The notes: a model not told the origin generated them from the letters alone. A stretch of 64,000 nt of DNA from Paracoccaceae bacterium (GCA_026706985.1 JAPOXR010000049.1:1-64000); one strand, 5' to 3'. Positions 51,466-61,523 are shown, numbered from the stretch's first letter. A program made the numbers and translations.

Positions 51466-52668
51466 TTATAGCTTTGGCGCCGGAAACTGAAACGCGCTCC
51501 GGAGCCAGCGCCGGCAATGTGGACGGCACTGTTCAAGCGCCAGGGACATGTTGTCGGCCGCTTCCGGTGTCGCACCGTCGAGACGCCATTTTGCGGCGAG
51601 GCGGCGGGTGTTCCAATCAGAAGCATGGCAGGCGCAGCACGCGGCAATCTTCCAGGAATGCGCCGGCACACCTGCTTCTTCCACGAATCGGATTGTACCG
51701 ATCAACCGGTCATGCCACCCGAGCTTCCGAACTGCATCTCTGCCCACTCGTTCGCAGCTGTCGCCCAGGTTGGGATTCGCCATACGGTTGAACAGCGAGT
51801 CGGTGTAATCCGTCCAACCCTTGCCTGAGAAGAGTGGGTTTCCATTGCCGAAGCGCTGCCGGAGCGCCACGCCGGTTTCCTCCAACATTGCCTGCCTTAC
51901 CAGCTGCATGATCGAATCAAGGGCGACAACATCCCGGATCAGCGGCAGATTCAGGGCTAAACCGGCATAGGCGAACGTGGCGTGAGCGGCATTGTGCCCA
52001 TACAATTTAGCTGCCGCCATTGGCTGCAGATCATCATGCATGGTCACTCCAGGCAGTCTTTGCACATACGTGCCCGTATCCGCGATTCGCCCGATGTGGA
52101 GTTCGTCATACGCTTCAACCAGCCAGGCCTCGCTCAGCCCGGGGCAGCAGCGCCGCAACCCGGCAGCGGTGATTTCGTCCTCGCCTTTGATCGTTTTTGA
52201 CATTTTGCCGATCACAGTGTCGACGGTTTGGAATCTGTCGGGCACACCGTCTTCCGCTTCGATAGCTGCCCGCAGGAGATGTGCCGCCGCGAGGTGGTTT
52301 TCGCTCGCATAGATGATGCAGGGCGGCAGCCCCTGCCGCGATTTCCGCCTTGTGGCGGCGGCGAGAAGCGGCGCGATACCGGCATAGTCACCGACTGAAT
52401 TCACGGCGACCGCGATTTCAGTGGCCGCGGCCAAATGATTTACGCATGCCGGATCTGTCACGAGAAGCGGCTCAACCCGGTGAATTCGTTTCCACTGCAG
52501 CGATTCCGCCGCTGCCACGTTGACATCGATAAATCCAGCGCGCCGGATACAATCTGCCTGTTCATGGCGGCGCAGGATAACGGCTCGGCCCATCTCCGCC
52601 GCTTCCGCCCTGGCCAGATAGAGGCCGGCCTGAACGGCTCCCAACCCGATACCGACAAATTCCGCCAT
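51466..52668 (-). CDS. Mannitol-1-phosphate 5-dehydrogenase / mannitol dehydrogenase-like NAD-dependent enzyme
   Basis: N-terminal FVGIGLGAVQAGLYLARA, DTVIGKMSKTI, KLYGHNAAHATFAYAGL; long-chain polyol dehydrogenase-like layout. Confidence 0.7.
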   Translation of the reverse strand: MAEFVGIGLGAVQAGLYLARAEAAEMGRAVILRRHEQADCIRRAGFIDVNVAAAESLQWKRIHRVEPLLVTDPACVNHLAAATEIAVAVNSVGDYAGIAPLLAAATRRKSRQGLPPCIIYASENHLAAAHLLRAAIEAEDGVPDRFQTVDTVIGKMSKTIKGEDEITAAGLRRCCPGLSEAWLVEAYDELHIGRIADTGTYVQRLPGVTMHDDLQPMAAAKLYGHNAAHATFAYAGLALNLPLIRDVVALDSIMQLVRQAMLEETGVALRQRFGNGNPLFSGKGWTDYTDSLFNRMANPNLGDSCERVGRDAVRKLGWHDRLIGTIRFVEEAGVPAHSWKIAACCACHASDWNTRRLAAKWRLDGATPEAADNMSLALEQCRPHCRRWLRSAFQFPAPKL

Positions 52669-52746
52669 GCAATTACTCCGGATTCGACCGCATTCGGGGT
52701 TTCTGCGCGTTCCGTCGGGTAACGTCCAGATACCGCATTCGGCACA

Positions 52747-53583
52747 ATGCCCGCTTCAATCCGCTGCGTGGATGAATTAGTGGAGGCCGGTCAGTGGGGA
52801 AATCCGGGAAAGAAAGTGACCGTTCCTGTCGTAGGCATAATCGGTAACCATTACCTGCTTGATGACAGCTATCCGGTACACGCATCGGGAACTATGAATA
52901 GTTCGGCCATTGCATCGGTCGCCGGAGTCCTGCCGCTGATCGTGCCATCGCATCCGGAGTTTGTCACCATCGAAAACCTTGCCGAAGTCTGCGACGGATT
53001 TCTGTTCACGGGCGGGCGCCCGAATGTGCATCCGGAAGAGTATGGTGAGCCTCCGACCGCGGCGCATGGCACCTTCGACCGCAACAGGGATCGGATTGCC
53101 CTGCCGCTGATCCGGCACTGTGTCGAACGTGGTCAGCCGGTGCTGGGTGTCTGCCGCGGGTTCCAGGAATTCAATGTCGCATTCGGCGGTTCGCTGCATC
53201 CGGAAATCCGTGAACTGGAAGGTCGGATGAACCACCGCATGCCGCCGGAGGGTACGCTGGAAGAGAAATTCGCTCTTCGGCACCGGATCACCTTTTCTCC
53301 GGGGAGTATTTTCACGCGCATCGTCGGCGATGCGTGTGTGCAGGTGAATTCCCTGCATGGCCAGGGCATAAAACAGCGGGGCGAGCGGGTGCGGGTGGAA
53401 GGCCATGCGCCGGACGGCACCGAGGAAGCCATCCGCATTGAGGGTGCCACCGGCTTTGCGCTGGCAGTGCAGTGGCATCCGGAATTCCGCGCTGAATCGG
53501 ACCCGGTGTCCCGCCCGTTATTCGCCGCGTTCGGCGATGCCGTCCGCGCCTGGAAGACGGGCCGCACAGAGGTTCAAAACTGA
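52747..53583 (+). CDS. Gamma-glutamyl-gamma-aminobutyrate hydrolase family (class I glutamine amidotransferase-like)
   Basis: GFLFTGGRPNVHPEEYGE, GQPVLGVCRGFQEFNVAFGGSLHPEI, VQWHPEFRAESDP. Confidence 0.92.
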   Translation: MPASIRCVDELVEAGQWGNPGKKVTVPVVGIIGNHYLLDDSYPVHASGTMNSSAIASVAGVLPLIVPSHPEFVTIENLAEVCDGFLFTGGRPNVHPEEYGEPPTAAHGTFDRNRDRIALPLIRHCVERGQPVLGVCRGFQEFNVAFGGSLHPEIRELEGRMNHRMPPEGTLEEKFALRHRITFSPGSIFTRIVGDACVQVNSLHGQGIKQRGERVRVEGHAPDGTEEAIRIEGATGFALAVQWHPEFRAESDPVSRPLFAAFGDAVRAWKTGRTEVQN

Positions 53584-56237
53584 TAGATCAGTCCGAGCCT
53601 GGCCGCGAGAGCATTCCAACCCTTGGTGACACCCCTTGCATAACTCAGCCCCGCTGCTCCGGTGATGGCCTGATTGCGGGTACGGAAATTCAGAGCCATG
53701 TCGGCATTGATTTCCGCACCTGCGGGCGATGTCGTTGTACGGAATGATTCTTCGCTCCCCGCATATCGTGAATCCGTTTCAATCGGATTCTGGTTTCTGC
53801 GTTTCCATGAGAATTCCATCACCGGCGTGCCGCTGAGCCATGCGAAATCGAGATCACTTCCCTGTAATCCGACCCCGGCCGAGATTTCAAATGACTTGCC
53901 CCGGGACCCTGTGACATGCAGCGAGAAATCCCCGGCACCACTCTCGATATAGGGTTTGCTGCTGAATTTGGACTGGCTGACCGAAATGCCCGGCGTTACC
54001 TGCCAGCCCCTGAAATCGGTCCGGTAAGTGGCGGCGGCCTGGAGCGAATTAGCCATCATACGCAGCTCTCCTGTGGAAACGGAATTTCCATAGGGAATCT
54101 GACGCGAGATGTTGAATTCTGAACGCTGCAGGGCGGCGGAGGCTGACAATTCAAACCGCCCCAGAGGCTGAAGAATTCTCAATGCGGCTTTCTGCGAGTT
54201 GCCCTTTGAGCGCGCCAGCGAATCCGCGCTGATGGAATTCCGGTCGAGCTGCAATGCCAATTCGAGCCGGGAGGGAAACTGCTTGAAGTGACGGATGGCG
54301 ACTGCATCGAGGCGGATCACCCGGGCTTGCCGGCCGCCCTCGTCGAAAATCCCCGGTTGCCGTTCGGTGATGAGTTCGGTGCCGCCGCCAATGCAGAGTC
54401 CGGAGAGCAGGCCACGCGATTCGCTTGGGCTGCATGTCGGCGGGTTGCGGTTGAAATCGCTGACAGCGCGTAGTCCCCTTTGAATGGAAGCCCCGGCAAT
54501 CTCGTTGCCGAGACCATCCAGACTATGCCTGAGTCCGGCAACTCTGGTCTCGCCGATCAGGTCCCGCATGACCGAGGCGAAACCGTCGCTTTCCCCATGC
54601 GATGCATAGGTTGCTGCCAGAACGTTCAACTGGTTGCGGTTGAGGCCATCAGGGTTCAGGTCCAGAAACGAAACAACACTGAGAGCTGTAAGGCTGTCAT
54701 TCAATTCAACCGAATGATTCAGGATGACTGTGCCGGCATTGGTAGAATCGAGGCTTCCCTGTATGCCGCCGCTAGCTGTCAGCACGGTGATACCGGACAG
54801 GAGGGCGTCGCCCGAATCCTTAACCGGGATGGCAAGCACGTCGGACAGCACATCGAATTTGATGAAACCGGCGAGATCCGCACGACCCAAAATTTCGAAA
54901 AAATCAGCTTCGCCTGCCGCCCAATCGATATCGAATTGGATGATGCCCTGCCCGGTCTGGCGCAGATCACCGGTGAGTACTGTCCGGTTGATCGTCCCCT
55001 CGCCGCCAGGGGAAATGATGCCGTGATTGGTTAGTCTGCCCGAGGTGAGTCCGGTAGTGCGGTCGACCAGAGTACAGCCTTGGGCGGGGACAGGCTGAGT
55101 TCTGATCAGGTCGATCAGGTTGTGTGAATTAAACCTGCCCCAATTGCTGAATTCGGGAGCGAGGCAGGCCTCGGCATAAACCTCACCGGTCACCGTGCCG
55201 CGATTTTCAATCTTCACCGATCCGATTGGGCCGGAACCGCCGGCGTCGGTGACGATAATGGCTTTCGCATCCTGCTCCGGAAGGACAGTGACTGAACCCG
55301 ATTCGGTGATCGAAATCCGGAACTCGGCATCGGGGCCTTCCAGAGCCAGCCCGTGCGAACGCAGACCCTTTGTTATGACTTCACCTGTCACCCTGAAATT
55401 CATGACCGGGGATTTTGGATTATCGCTGTCGCTGAACCGCGTCGCGGTCACCGCGTATGCGTCTTCGCCTCTGGTTTCGATATCATGCACCGTCACATCA
55501 ACCGATCCAGGGTCGGTTCCGGAGCGGGTTTGGTGTAGCACCCGCACTCCGCTGACAGCGTCGCCGGTAGTGTAAATCCTTCCGGTTGAGGTTATTTCTA
55601 TCCGACCGACATTGTCGACGAAAATCCCGGCGGATTGTTCCCCGGTCTTGGTCGATTCGACATCATGGACGGAAATCCTCGTGACTTGATCCGGCACCGG
55701 GCTGGGGTCGGCCAGACGCACAAACACTCCGGCACAATCATCAGCGTCCGCACATGCGCCGCTCACCTTGATCTCGCCGGTGACCCGGATATCGGTGGTC
55801 CCGGTCAAACCGACCACTCGGACCGCATCGCCGGTCGAAGTGATGTCCCTGGCGCTGAATGACAGCCTCTGCTGCCGGGTGCCGCGGCCTTGGAAGTAGG
55901 CACCGTGCCCACCATCGCTACCGGTAACGGAAACATTATGCCCCGGGTTGCGCATGCGAACGGAAATATCCCGCTCGCCGATGAAGTGAATTCCATGTCC
56001 GGAAGGGCTGAGAATCCTCAGACCATTCTCCAGCCAGATCACATAATCGGTCGCAATCGGCGACCCGTCGCTGCCGCATTGAATGCCCGCACTGTCGGCA
56101 GATCCTTCGGAACCCGGGCAGGTTTGAGCGAAGGTCGCATCGGAAAAATGCGCGGCCGACAAAAGCAAGAGGCTGAACGCAACCGGACGACGTGACAACG
56201 TGCGGCGGAAGAAGGCCGCGACCAAAACAATACACAC
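53574..56237 (-). CDS. Autotransporter (type V secretion) with C-terminal beta-barrel
   Basis: Signal peptide-like segment LSRRPVAFSLLLLSAAHFSDATFAQ, repetitive passenger, C-terminal beta-strand-rich region ending in aromatic F; GTG start inferred. Confidence 0.82.
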   Translation of the reverse strand: MCIVLVAAFFRRTLSRRPVAFSLLLLSAAHFSDATFAQTCPGSEGSADSAGIQCGSDGSPIATDYVIWLENGLRILSPSGHGIHFIGERDISVRMRNPGHNVSVTGSDGGHGAYFQGRGTRQQRLSFSARDITSTGDAVRVVGLTGTTDIRVTGEIKVSGACADADDCAGVFVRLADPSPVPDQVTRISVHDVESTKTGEQSAGIFVDNVGRIEITSTGRIYTTGDAVSGVRVLHQTRSGTDPGSVDVTVHDIETRGEDAYAVTATRFSDSDNPKSPVMNFRVTGEVITKGLRSHGLALEGPDAEFRISITESGSVTVLPEQDAKAIIVTDAGGSGPIGSVKIENRGTVTGEVYAEACLAPEFSNWGRFNSHNLIDLIRTQPVPAQGCTLVDRTTGLTSGRLTNHGIISPGGEGTINRTVLTGDLRQTGQGIIQFDIDWAAGEADFFEILGRADLAGFIKFDVLSDVLAIPVKDSGDALLSGITVLTASGGIQGSLDSTNAGTVILNHSVELNDSLTALSVVSFLDLNPDGLNRNQLNVLAATYASHGESDGFASVMRDLIGETRVAGLRHSLDGLGNEIAGASIQRGLRAVSDFNRNPPTCSPSESRGLLSGLCIGGGTELITERQPGIFDEGGRQARVIRLDAVAIRHFKQFPSRLELALQLDRNSISADSLARSKGNSQKAALRILQPLGRFELSASAALQRSEFNISRQIPYGNSVSTGELRMMANSLQAAATYRTDFRGWQVTPGISVSQSKFSSKPYIESGAGDFSLHVTGSRGKSFEISAGVGLQGSDLDFAWLSGTPVMEFSWKRRNQNPIETDSRYAGSEESFRTTTSPAGAEINADMALNFRTRNQAITGAAGLSYARGVTKGWNALAARLGLIYQF

Positions 56238-56437
56238 AGGTCCCGACTCCTCCCGAGAGCTCACCAATGAGATTCGGCATCTGGCTATAATTGTGTAGGA
56301 ATTACAATGAGGAACTTCGGATGCCCGGGTTTCGATCGGCTCCCCCACCTGCGGACACATTCAATATTGTCTGCCAATCCGAGGCGATATAACGGGTCGC
56401 AGTTCCGATGTTCGGAATGCCGCACATGGTTCGGGTC

Positions 56438-57877
56438 ATGATTGAAAAACGACAATTCTATATCGATGGAAGCTGGGTTGACCCGGCCCGGGGAAATGAT
56501 TTCAAAGTGATCAATCCCGCCACAGAGGAACAATGTGGGGTGATTTGTCTCGGGTCCGCCGTCGATACGGACCGCGCCGTGGCCGCCGCCAACCGCAGTT
56601 TTCCGGATTGGTCATCCCGCGCATTGGAAGAGCGGCTGGAGCTGGTTCGGAAAATCGCCGCTATTTATGAGTCGCGGGCCGATGAAATGGCGGCTGCGAT
56701 AAGCCTCGAAATGGGTGCGCCGATTGATTTCGCGAAATCACGTCAGGTTCCCGCGGGCCTGAGACATATCCACAATTTCCTGCGTGCGGCACAGCAGTTT
56801 GAATTTATCCGCCCACTCGGCCCACATGCGCCGAACGACCGTATTCTTCTGCAGCCAATCGGTGTCTGTGGTCTCATCACGCCTTGGAACTGGCCGATGA
56901 ACCAAGTCACATTGAAAGTGATTCCGGCTCTCATCACCGGGTGTGCGATGGTTTTGAAGCCCTCTGAAATCGCGCCCCTGTCTTCGCTGCTTTTCGCTGA
57001 ATTCATCGATCAGGCAGGCGTTCCCGCGGGGGTATTCAATCTTGTGAATGGTGATGGAGCCGGTGTCGGAACGGAACTTTCAGGACATGTGGATGTGCAG
57101 ATGATTTCATTCACCGGGTCCACCCGGGCTGGCATAGCGATTTCCAAGAATGCGGCGGACAGTTTGAAACGCGTCCAGTTGGAACTCGGTGGCAAGGGCG
57201 CGAATATCATTTTCGCCGATGCCGATGCCGATGCGGTCAAGCGCGGCACCCTGCATTGTTTCGGAAATACCGGCCAGTCGTGCAACGCGCCGTCGCGGAT
57301 GCTGGTGCAGTCGGAAATTTATGAGGCCGCTGTCAGTTGTGCCGCCGGGGCAGCACAGTCGCAGGCCGTCGGGCTTCCGGAACAGTTGGGCAGGCATATC
57401 GGGCCTGCTGTCAGTGAAGCGCAATTTGATAAGATTCAGCAGCTGATTCAGACCGGCATCGACGAGGGGGCGAGATTGGTCGCCGGTGGCCCGGGGCGGC
57501 CGATGGGATTGAACCGGGGATATTTTGTGCGCCCGACGGTATTCGCCGATGTGGAAAACGGTATGACCATTGCGAGCGAAGAGATTTTCGGCCCGGTGCT
57601 TTCGATCACGCGGTTTGAAACCGAAGATGAAGCGATTCGCATTGCCAATGACACACCTTACGGATTGACCAATTATGTGCAGAGTTCGGATGCTGAACGC
57701 CGGAAACGGGTGGCGGGACAGCTCCGCTCCGGCATGGTGGAAATGAATGGCCGGCCAAGAGGCGCCGGCAGCCCGTTCGGCGGCATGAAAGCGTCCGGCA
57801 ACGGGCGCGAAGGTGGAATCTGGGGGATTGAGGAATTTCTGGAGGTGAAGGCGGTAAGCGGCTGGCCGGACGAGTGA
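56438..57877 (+). CDS. Aldehyde dehydrogenase family protein
   Basis: FYIDGSWVDPARGNDFKVINPATEE, ITPWNWPMNQVTLKVIPALITGCAMVLKPSE, FTGSTRAGIAI, QLELGGKGANIIFADAD, FGNTGQSCNAPSRMLV. Confidence 0.96.
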   Translation: MIEKRQFYIDGSWVDPARGNDFKVINPATEEQCGVICLGSAVDTDRAVAAANRSFPDWSSRALEERLELVRKIAAIYESRADEMAAAISLEMGAPIDFAKSRQVPAGLRHIHNFLRAAQQFEFIRPLGPHAPNDRILLQPIGVCGLITPWNWPMNQVTLKVIPALITGCAMVLKPSEIAPLSSLLFAEFIDQAGVPAGVFNLVNGDGAGVGTELSGHVDVQMISFTGSTRAGIAISKNAADSLKRVQLELGGKGANIIFADADADAVKRGTLHCFGNTGQSCNAPSRMLVQSEIYEAAVSCAAGAAQSQAVGLPEQLGRHIGPAVSEAQFDKIQQLIQTGIDEGARLVAGGPGRPMGLNRGYFVRPTVFADVENGMTIASEEIFGPVLSITRFETEDEAIRIANDTPYGLTNYVQSSDAERRKRVAGQLRSGMVEMNGRPRGAGSPFGGMKASGNGREGGIWGIEEFLEVKAVSGWPDE

Positions 57878-57881
57878 GAAA

Positions 57882-58667
57882 ATGATCGGGCGCCATTGGG
57901 AGAGTAGTCAGGTTCAGTCAGGCTGGATGTCCGGTTGGCATTGGCTGCTATTCTATGGCTTGGTATTGGCTGCCTGGGCCGGTCTGTTTGCGCTGACTCT
58001 GCCTGTGCCGGAATGGCGCAATCTCGGACTCTATGGCTGGGATTTGCTGACTGCCCTGTGTCAGGTTGATCCGTCCGAAGCCGGGTTTCTGCCACTTTTA
58101 TGGATGTGGTTGCTGATGTCGGCGGCGATGATGCTTCCCACCTTCGTATCCACACTCACAGTGTATGAGGATTTGCGCATTGCAGGTGCGGGAAGCCGGG
58201 CGGGTTTTGCCGCCTTGATTGTCGGCTACTTGGCGGTCTGGTCGGTTTATTCCGTGGCGGCGGCGGGGTTGCAGCTGGCATTGGTTCCATTGCAAGGGGA
58301 CGGGGAAATCGATTCCCGGATTTCGGGTGCTGTTTTTCTAGCCTGCGTCGGGCTGTATCAGTTCAGCCCGTTGAAAGCGGCCTGCCTGTCCCGGTGCCGT
58401 AACCCGTTGGCCGTGTTTATGGCGAATTGGAATGACAGTCGGTTCAGGGAGTTGTGGACCGGCATTCGATTTGGTGCGGTTTGTCTGGGTTGTTGCTGGT
58501 TATTGATGGGGTTTGCTCTGGTCGGTGGAATGGCTGGTCTGGTGTGGATGGGACTTGCCACTCTGGTCATGGCGGTGGAAAAACTGCCCTCGGCAGGCCG
58601 GTTTGTCTCGACCCCGCTTGGAATTCTGGCTCTGTTCGGGGCGGTTGTATCCGGCCTGGCGATATGA
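57882..58667 (+). CDS. DUF2182-type multi-TM membrane protein (predicted metal-binding family)
   Basis: LWMWLLMSAAMMLPTFVST, GAVFLACVGLYQFSPLKAACLSRCRNPL, GAVCLGCCWLLMG: DUF2182 pattern. Confidence 0.85.
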   Translation: MIGRHWESSQVQSGWMSGWHWLLFYGLVLAAWAGLFALTLPVPEWRNLGLYGWDLLTALCQVDPSEAGFLPLLWMWLLMSAAMMLPTFVSTLTVYEDLRIAGAGSRAGFAALIVGYLAVWSVYSVAAAGLQLALVPLQGDGEIDSRISGAVFLACVGLYQFSPLKAACLSRCRNPLAVFMANWNDSRFRELWTGIRFGAVCLGCCWLLMGFALVGGMAGLVWMGLATLVMAVEKLPSAGRFVSTPLGILALFGAVVSGLAI

Positions 58668-58682
58668 CGGAAAGGAACGGTT

Positions 58683-59384
58683 ATGGCTGAGAGGGCAAAA
58701 CGGACCCGCGTGCGATTGGCGGCGAAGATCGACAATCGTCATGCGGCGGCGGAAAAATCGGACCGCGGAATGGTGCCTTGGCATGTGCGCGGGGAGTTGA
58801 TCCTGAATTGCAATTGCACGGTCTTTTGCCCCTGCGTGGTCAGCCTCGGGCGACATCCGCCCACCGAAGGCGTGTGTCAGGCCTGGGCTGGAATCCGCAT
58901 TGATGATGGAAAATACGGCGAAGAGTCGCTGTCAGACCTGAATGTAGGCATGATCCTGGAGATTCCGGGTATGATGGCACGGGGCAATTGGAAGGCGGCC
59001 GCTTACATAGATGACCGCGCCTCGCATAAGGCCCATCACGGTCTGATCCAGATTCTCTCCGGCAAAGCCAAGGGCACGACGGGTCTGTTCAAGCTGCTGG
59101 TCAGCGAGTTTCTCGGCGCTGAGCGGGCCCGTGTCGAGTATGAGAATGACGGCAAGCTGCGCCGGCTGCGTGTGGGGCGCAAAATTCAGGGTGAGGTGAT
59201 TCCGGTGCAGGGAAAAGACCCCGGGCGGGACATCATTGTGGAAAACACAAAATACTGGATGGGTCCTGACATTACCGTGGCGACAGCGACAAAAGGACGG
59301 GTCAGGGCCTTTGGCCGGGTGTGGGATTTTGATGGAAGGTCGGCGGAAATCTGCGCCATCGATTGGCGGGGGCCGGATGTCTGA
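58683..59384 (+). CDS. DUF1326 domain protein (cysteine-rich CNCxxxCPC motif)
   Basis: WHVRGELILNCNCTVFCPCVVSLGRHPPTEGVCQAW; next to the DUF2182 gene. Confidence 0.85.
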   Translation: MAERAKRTRVRLAAKIDNRHAAAEKSDRGMVPWHVRGELILNCNCTVFCPCVVSLGRHPPTEGVCQAWAGIRIDDGKYGEESLSDLNVGMILEIPGMMARGNWKAAAYIDDRASHKAHHGLIQILSGKAKGTTGLFKLLVSEFLGAERARVEYENDGKLRRLRVGRKIQGEVIPVQGKDPGRDIIVENTKYWMGPDITVATATKGRVRAFGRVWDFDGRSAEICAIDWRGPDV

Positions 59385-60504
59385 ACGGCACCTGTACGGT
59401 GGGCTTGAATTTTCGCCGACGACACGGATTCGGCTTTCACCCTTCTGGCCAGGGGTACAGGCCGCCGGTGTCAGTACGGCGTCGATTTACAATCATGTGC
59501 TGTTTCCATGTGTTTTCAGATCGCTGGAGGAAGATTACCGGCACCTGAAGAACCATGTGCAACTGTGGGATGTGTCCTGCCAGCGGCAAGTGGAGCTTTC
59601 GGGGCCGGATGCGGCGCTCTTGGCGAGGATGATTGCGCCACGGGATATCAGCGCACTGGACGTCGGACAATGCTGCTATGTTCCAGCGGTCGACCGCGGG
59701 GGAAAACTGCTGAATGATCCGGTATTGATCAAGCTTGCCGAAGACAGGTTTTGGTTCTCCGTCGCTGACAGCGACCTCATTCTTTTTGCTTCCGGCGTCG
59801 CCGCAGGTGCGGGTCTCGCCGTCCGGGTGCATGAGCCCGATGTTTCGCCGCTTGCCATTCAGGGGCCGAAGGCGGAACAGTTGATGCGGGGGATGTTCGG
59901 TGAAGAAATCTCCGGGCTGAAATTCTTCCGGGGCCGCTATATTGAATTCGACGGGAAGAACCATTTGGTCACGCGCTCGGGCTATTCCAAGCAGGGCGGA
60001 TTTGAAATCTATGTGGAAGGGGCCGAACACGGGATGCCGATCTGGAATGCACTCATGCAGGCTGGAGCCGAGTTTCAGTTGCGCGCCGGCGGGCCGAATT
60101 ACATCGAACGCGTAGAAGGTGGCCTGCTGTCCTATGGCGGCGATATCACCAGTGAACATACCCCGTATGAAGGCGGGCTTGAGGCCTATTGTGACGCCGA
60201 GGCGGCGTTTGACTGTCTCGGGCGGGACGCACTGCTGCGGGAGTTGGAGAGCGGCCCGAAACGGCAAATCCGCTGCCTGACTTTTGCCGGCGGCAAGGTT
60301 CCGCCATGCGATCACAGGTGGGAATTGAGCGTGAATGGGCGTTTTGCCGGACAGGTTTCAGCGGCAGTCTGGTCGCCGGAATTGGGGTTGAATATCGGCA
60401 TCGGCATGGTTGAATCCGAATTCTGGGATGCGGGCAGCGAGCTGTGCGCGGAACTGCCCGGGGAGAGCCGTACGGTGACCGTACAGGCAGAGTTCTTCAA
60501 TTGA
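59377..60504 (+). CDS. dmdA: GcvT-family DmdA-like dimethylsulfoniopropionate demethylase
   Basis: GVSTASIYNHVLFPCVFRSLEEDYRHLKNHVQLWDVSCQRQVELSGPDAALLARMIAPRDISALDVGQCCYVPAVDRGGKLLNDPVLIKL, SGYSKQGGFEIYVEGAEHGMPIWNALMQAGAEFQLRAGGPNYIERVEGGLLSYGGDITSEHTPYEGGL; followed by acuI. Confidence 0.8.
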   Translation: MSERHLYGGLEFSPTTRIRLSPFWPGVQAAGVSTASIYNHVLFPCVFRSLEEDYRHLKNHVQLWDVSCQRQVELSGPDAALLARMIAPRDISALDVGQCCYVPAVDRGGKLLNDPVLIKLAEDRFWFSVADSDLILFASGVAAGAGLAVRVHEPDVSPLAIQGPKAEQLMRGMFGEEISGLKFFRGRYIEFDGKNHLVTRSGYSKQGGFEIYVEGAEHGMPIWNALMQAGAEFQLRAGGPNYIERVEGGLLSYGGDITSEHTPYEGGLEAYCDAEAAFDCLGRDALLRELESGPKRQIRCLTFAGGKVPPCDHRWELSVNGRFAGQVSAAVWSPELGLNIGIGMVESEFWDAGSELCAELPGESRTVTVQAEFFN

Positions 60505-60530
60505 TCGTTGAATTGCACGGAGAAAAGAAA

Positions 60531-61523
60531 ATGGCGTTTCGAGCTTTGGTGGTTGAAAAGGATGAGGCTGGCAAAACCAACACCTCGGTCCGGAACCTGA
60601 ACCGTGATCAGCTGCCCGACGGCAATGTGACCGTATCGGTTGAGTATTCCACCCTGAATTACAAGGACGGGCTGTGCCTCGGCTCCGGCGGTGGGTTGGT
60701 GCGCAATTACCCGCATGTGCCGGGAATCGATTTTGCCGGCACGGTTGAAGAATCCGCGGATAACCGCTTCCAACCCGGCGATCGGGTGGTACTGACAGGC
60801 TGGCGGGTCGGCGAGGCCTGGTGGGGCGGATATGCGGAGAAAGCATGTGTCAAAGCGGATTGGCTGGTGCATCTTCCGCAAGGCATCGACAGCCGGCAGG
60901 CTATGGCAATCGGCACTGCCGGCTTCACTTCGATGCTGGCCATCCAGGAACTCGAAACGCATGGTCTGCATCCGGATGCCGGGCCGGTCCTGGTCACCGG
61001 CGCCGCCGGAGGCGTCGGCTCCGTTGCCACGGCGATTCTGAGTGGCCGCGGCTACAAGGTGACTTCCGTCACGGGACGCCCGGAAGCCGCTGACTATCTC
61101 ACCTCGATCGGTGCCAGCGCGATTCTTGACCGGTCGGAAATCGCCGAGACGGTGAAACGGCCCTTGGAGTCTGAAACCTGGGCCGGCTGTGTGGATGCGG
61201 TCGGGGGTGCGATGCTGGCGCGCGTGCTCGGGCAGATGAAATATGGGAGTTCGGTGGCCGCGGTCGGGCTCGCCGGGGGTGCGGCGCTGCCGGCGACAGT
61301 GATTCCGTTCCTGTTGCGCGGGATAAAATTGCTGGGAATCGACTCCGTGATGCGGCCGACCGAGGATCGGATCGAGGTTTGGTCGCGATTTGCCGCCGAT
61401 CCGGCATTGGAGTTGCTGGATTCAATGATACGGACCGTTTCCCTGGACGAGTTGCCTGAACTTGGCCGCGCCATACTTAAGGGCCAGGTGCAGGGGCGGA
61501 TTGTCGTCGATGTGAGGAAGTGA
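60531..61523 (+). CDS. acuI: AcuI-like acrylyl-CoA reductase (YhdH/YhfP family MDR oxidoreductase)
   Basis: FRALVVEKDEAGKTNTSVRNL, STLNYKDGLCLGSGGGLVRNYPHVPGIDFAGTVEES, GWRVGEAWWGGYAEKACVKADWLVHLP. Confidence 0.9.
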   Translation: MAFRALVVEKDEAGKTNTSVRNLNRDQLPDGNVTVSVEYSTLNYKDGLCLGSGGGLVRNYPHVPGIDFAGTVEESADNRFQPGDRVVLTGWRVGEAWWGGYAEKACVKADWLVHLPQGIDSRQAMAIGTAGFTSMLAIQELETHGLHPDAGPVLVTGAAGGVGSVATAILSGRGYKVTSVTGRPEAADYLTSIGASAILDRSEIAETVKRPLESETWAGCVDAVGGAMLARVLGQMKYGSSVAAVGLAGGAALPATVIPFLLRGIKLLGIDSVMRPTEDRIEVWSRFAADPALELLDSMIRTVSLDELPELGRAILKGQVQGRIVVDVRK

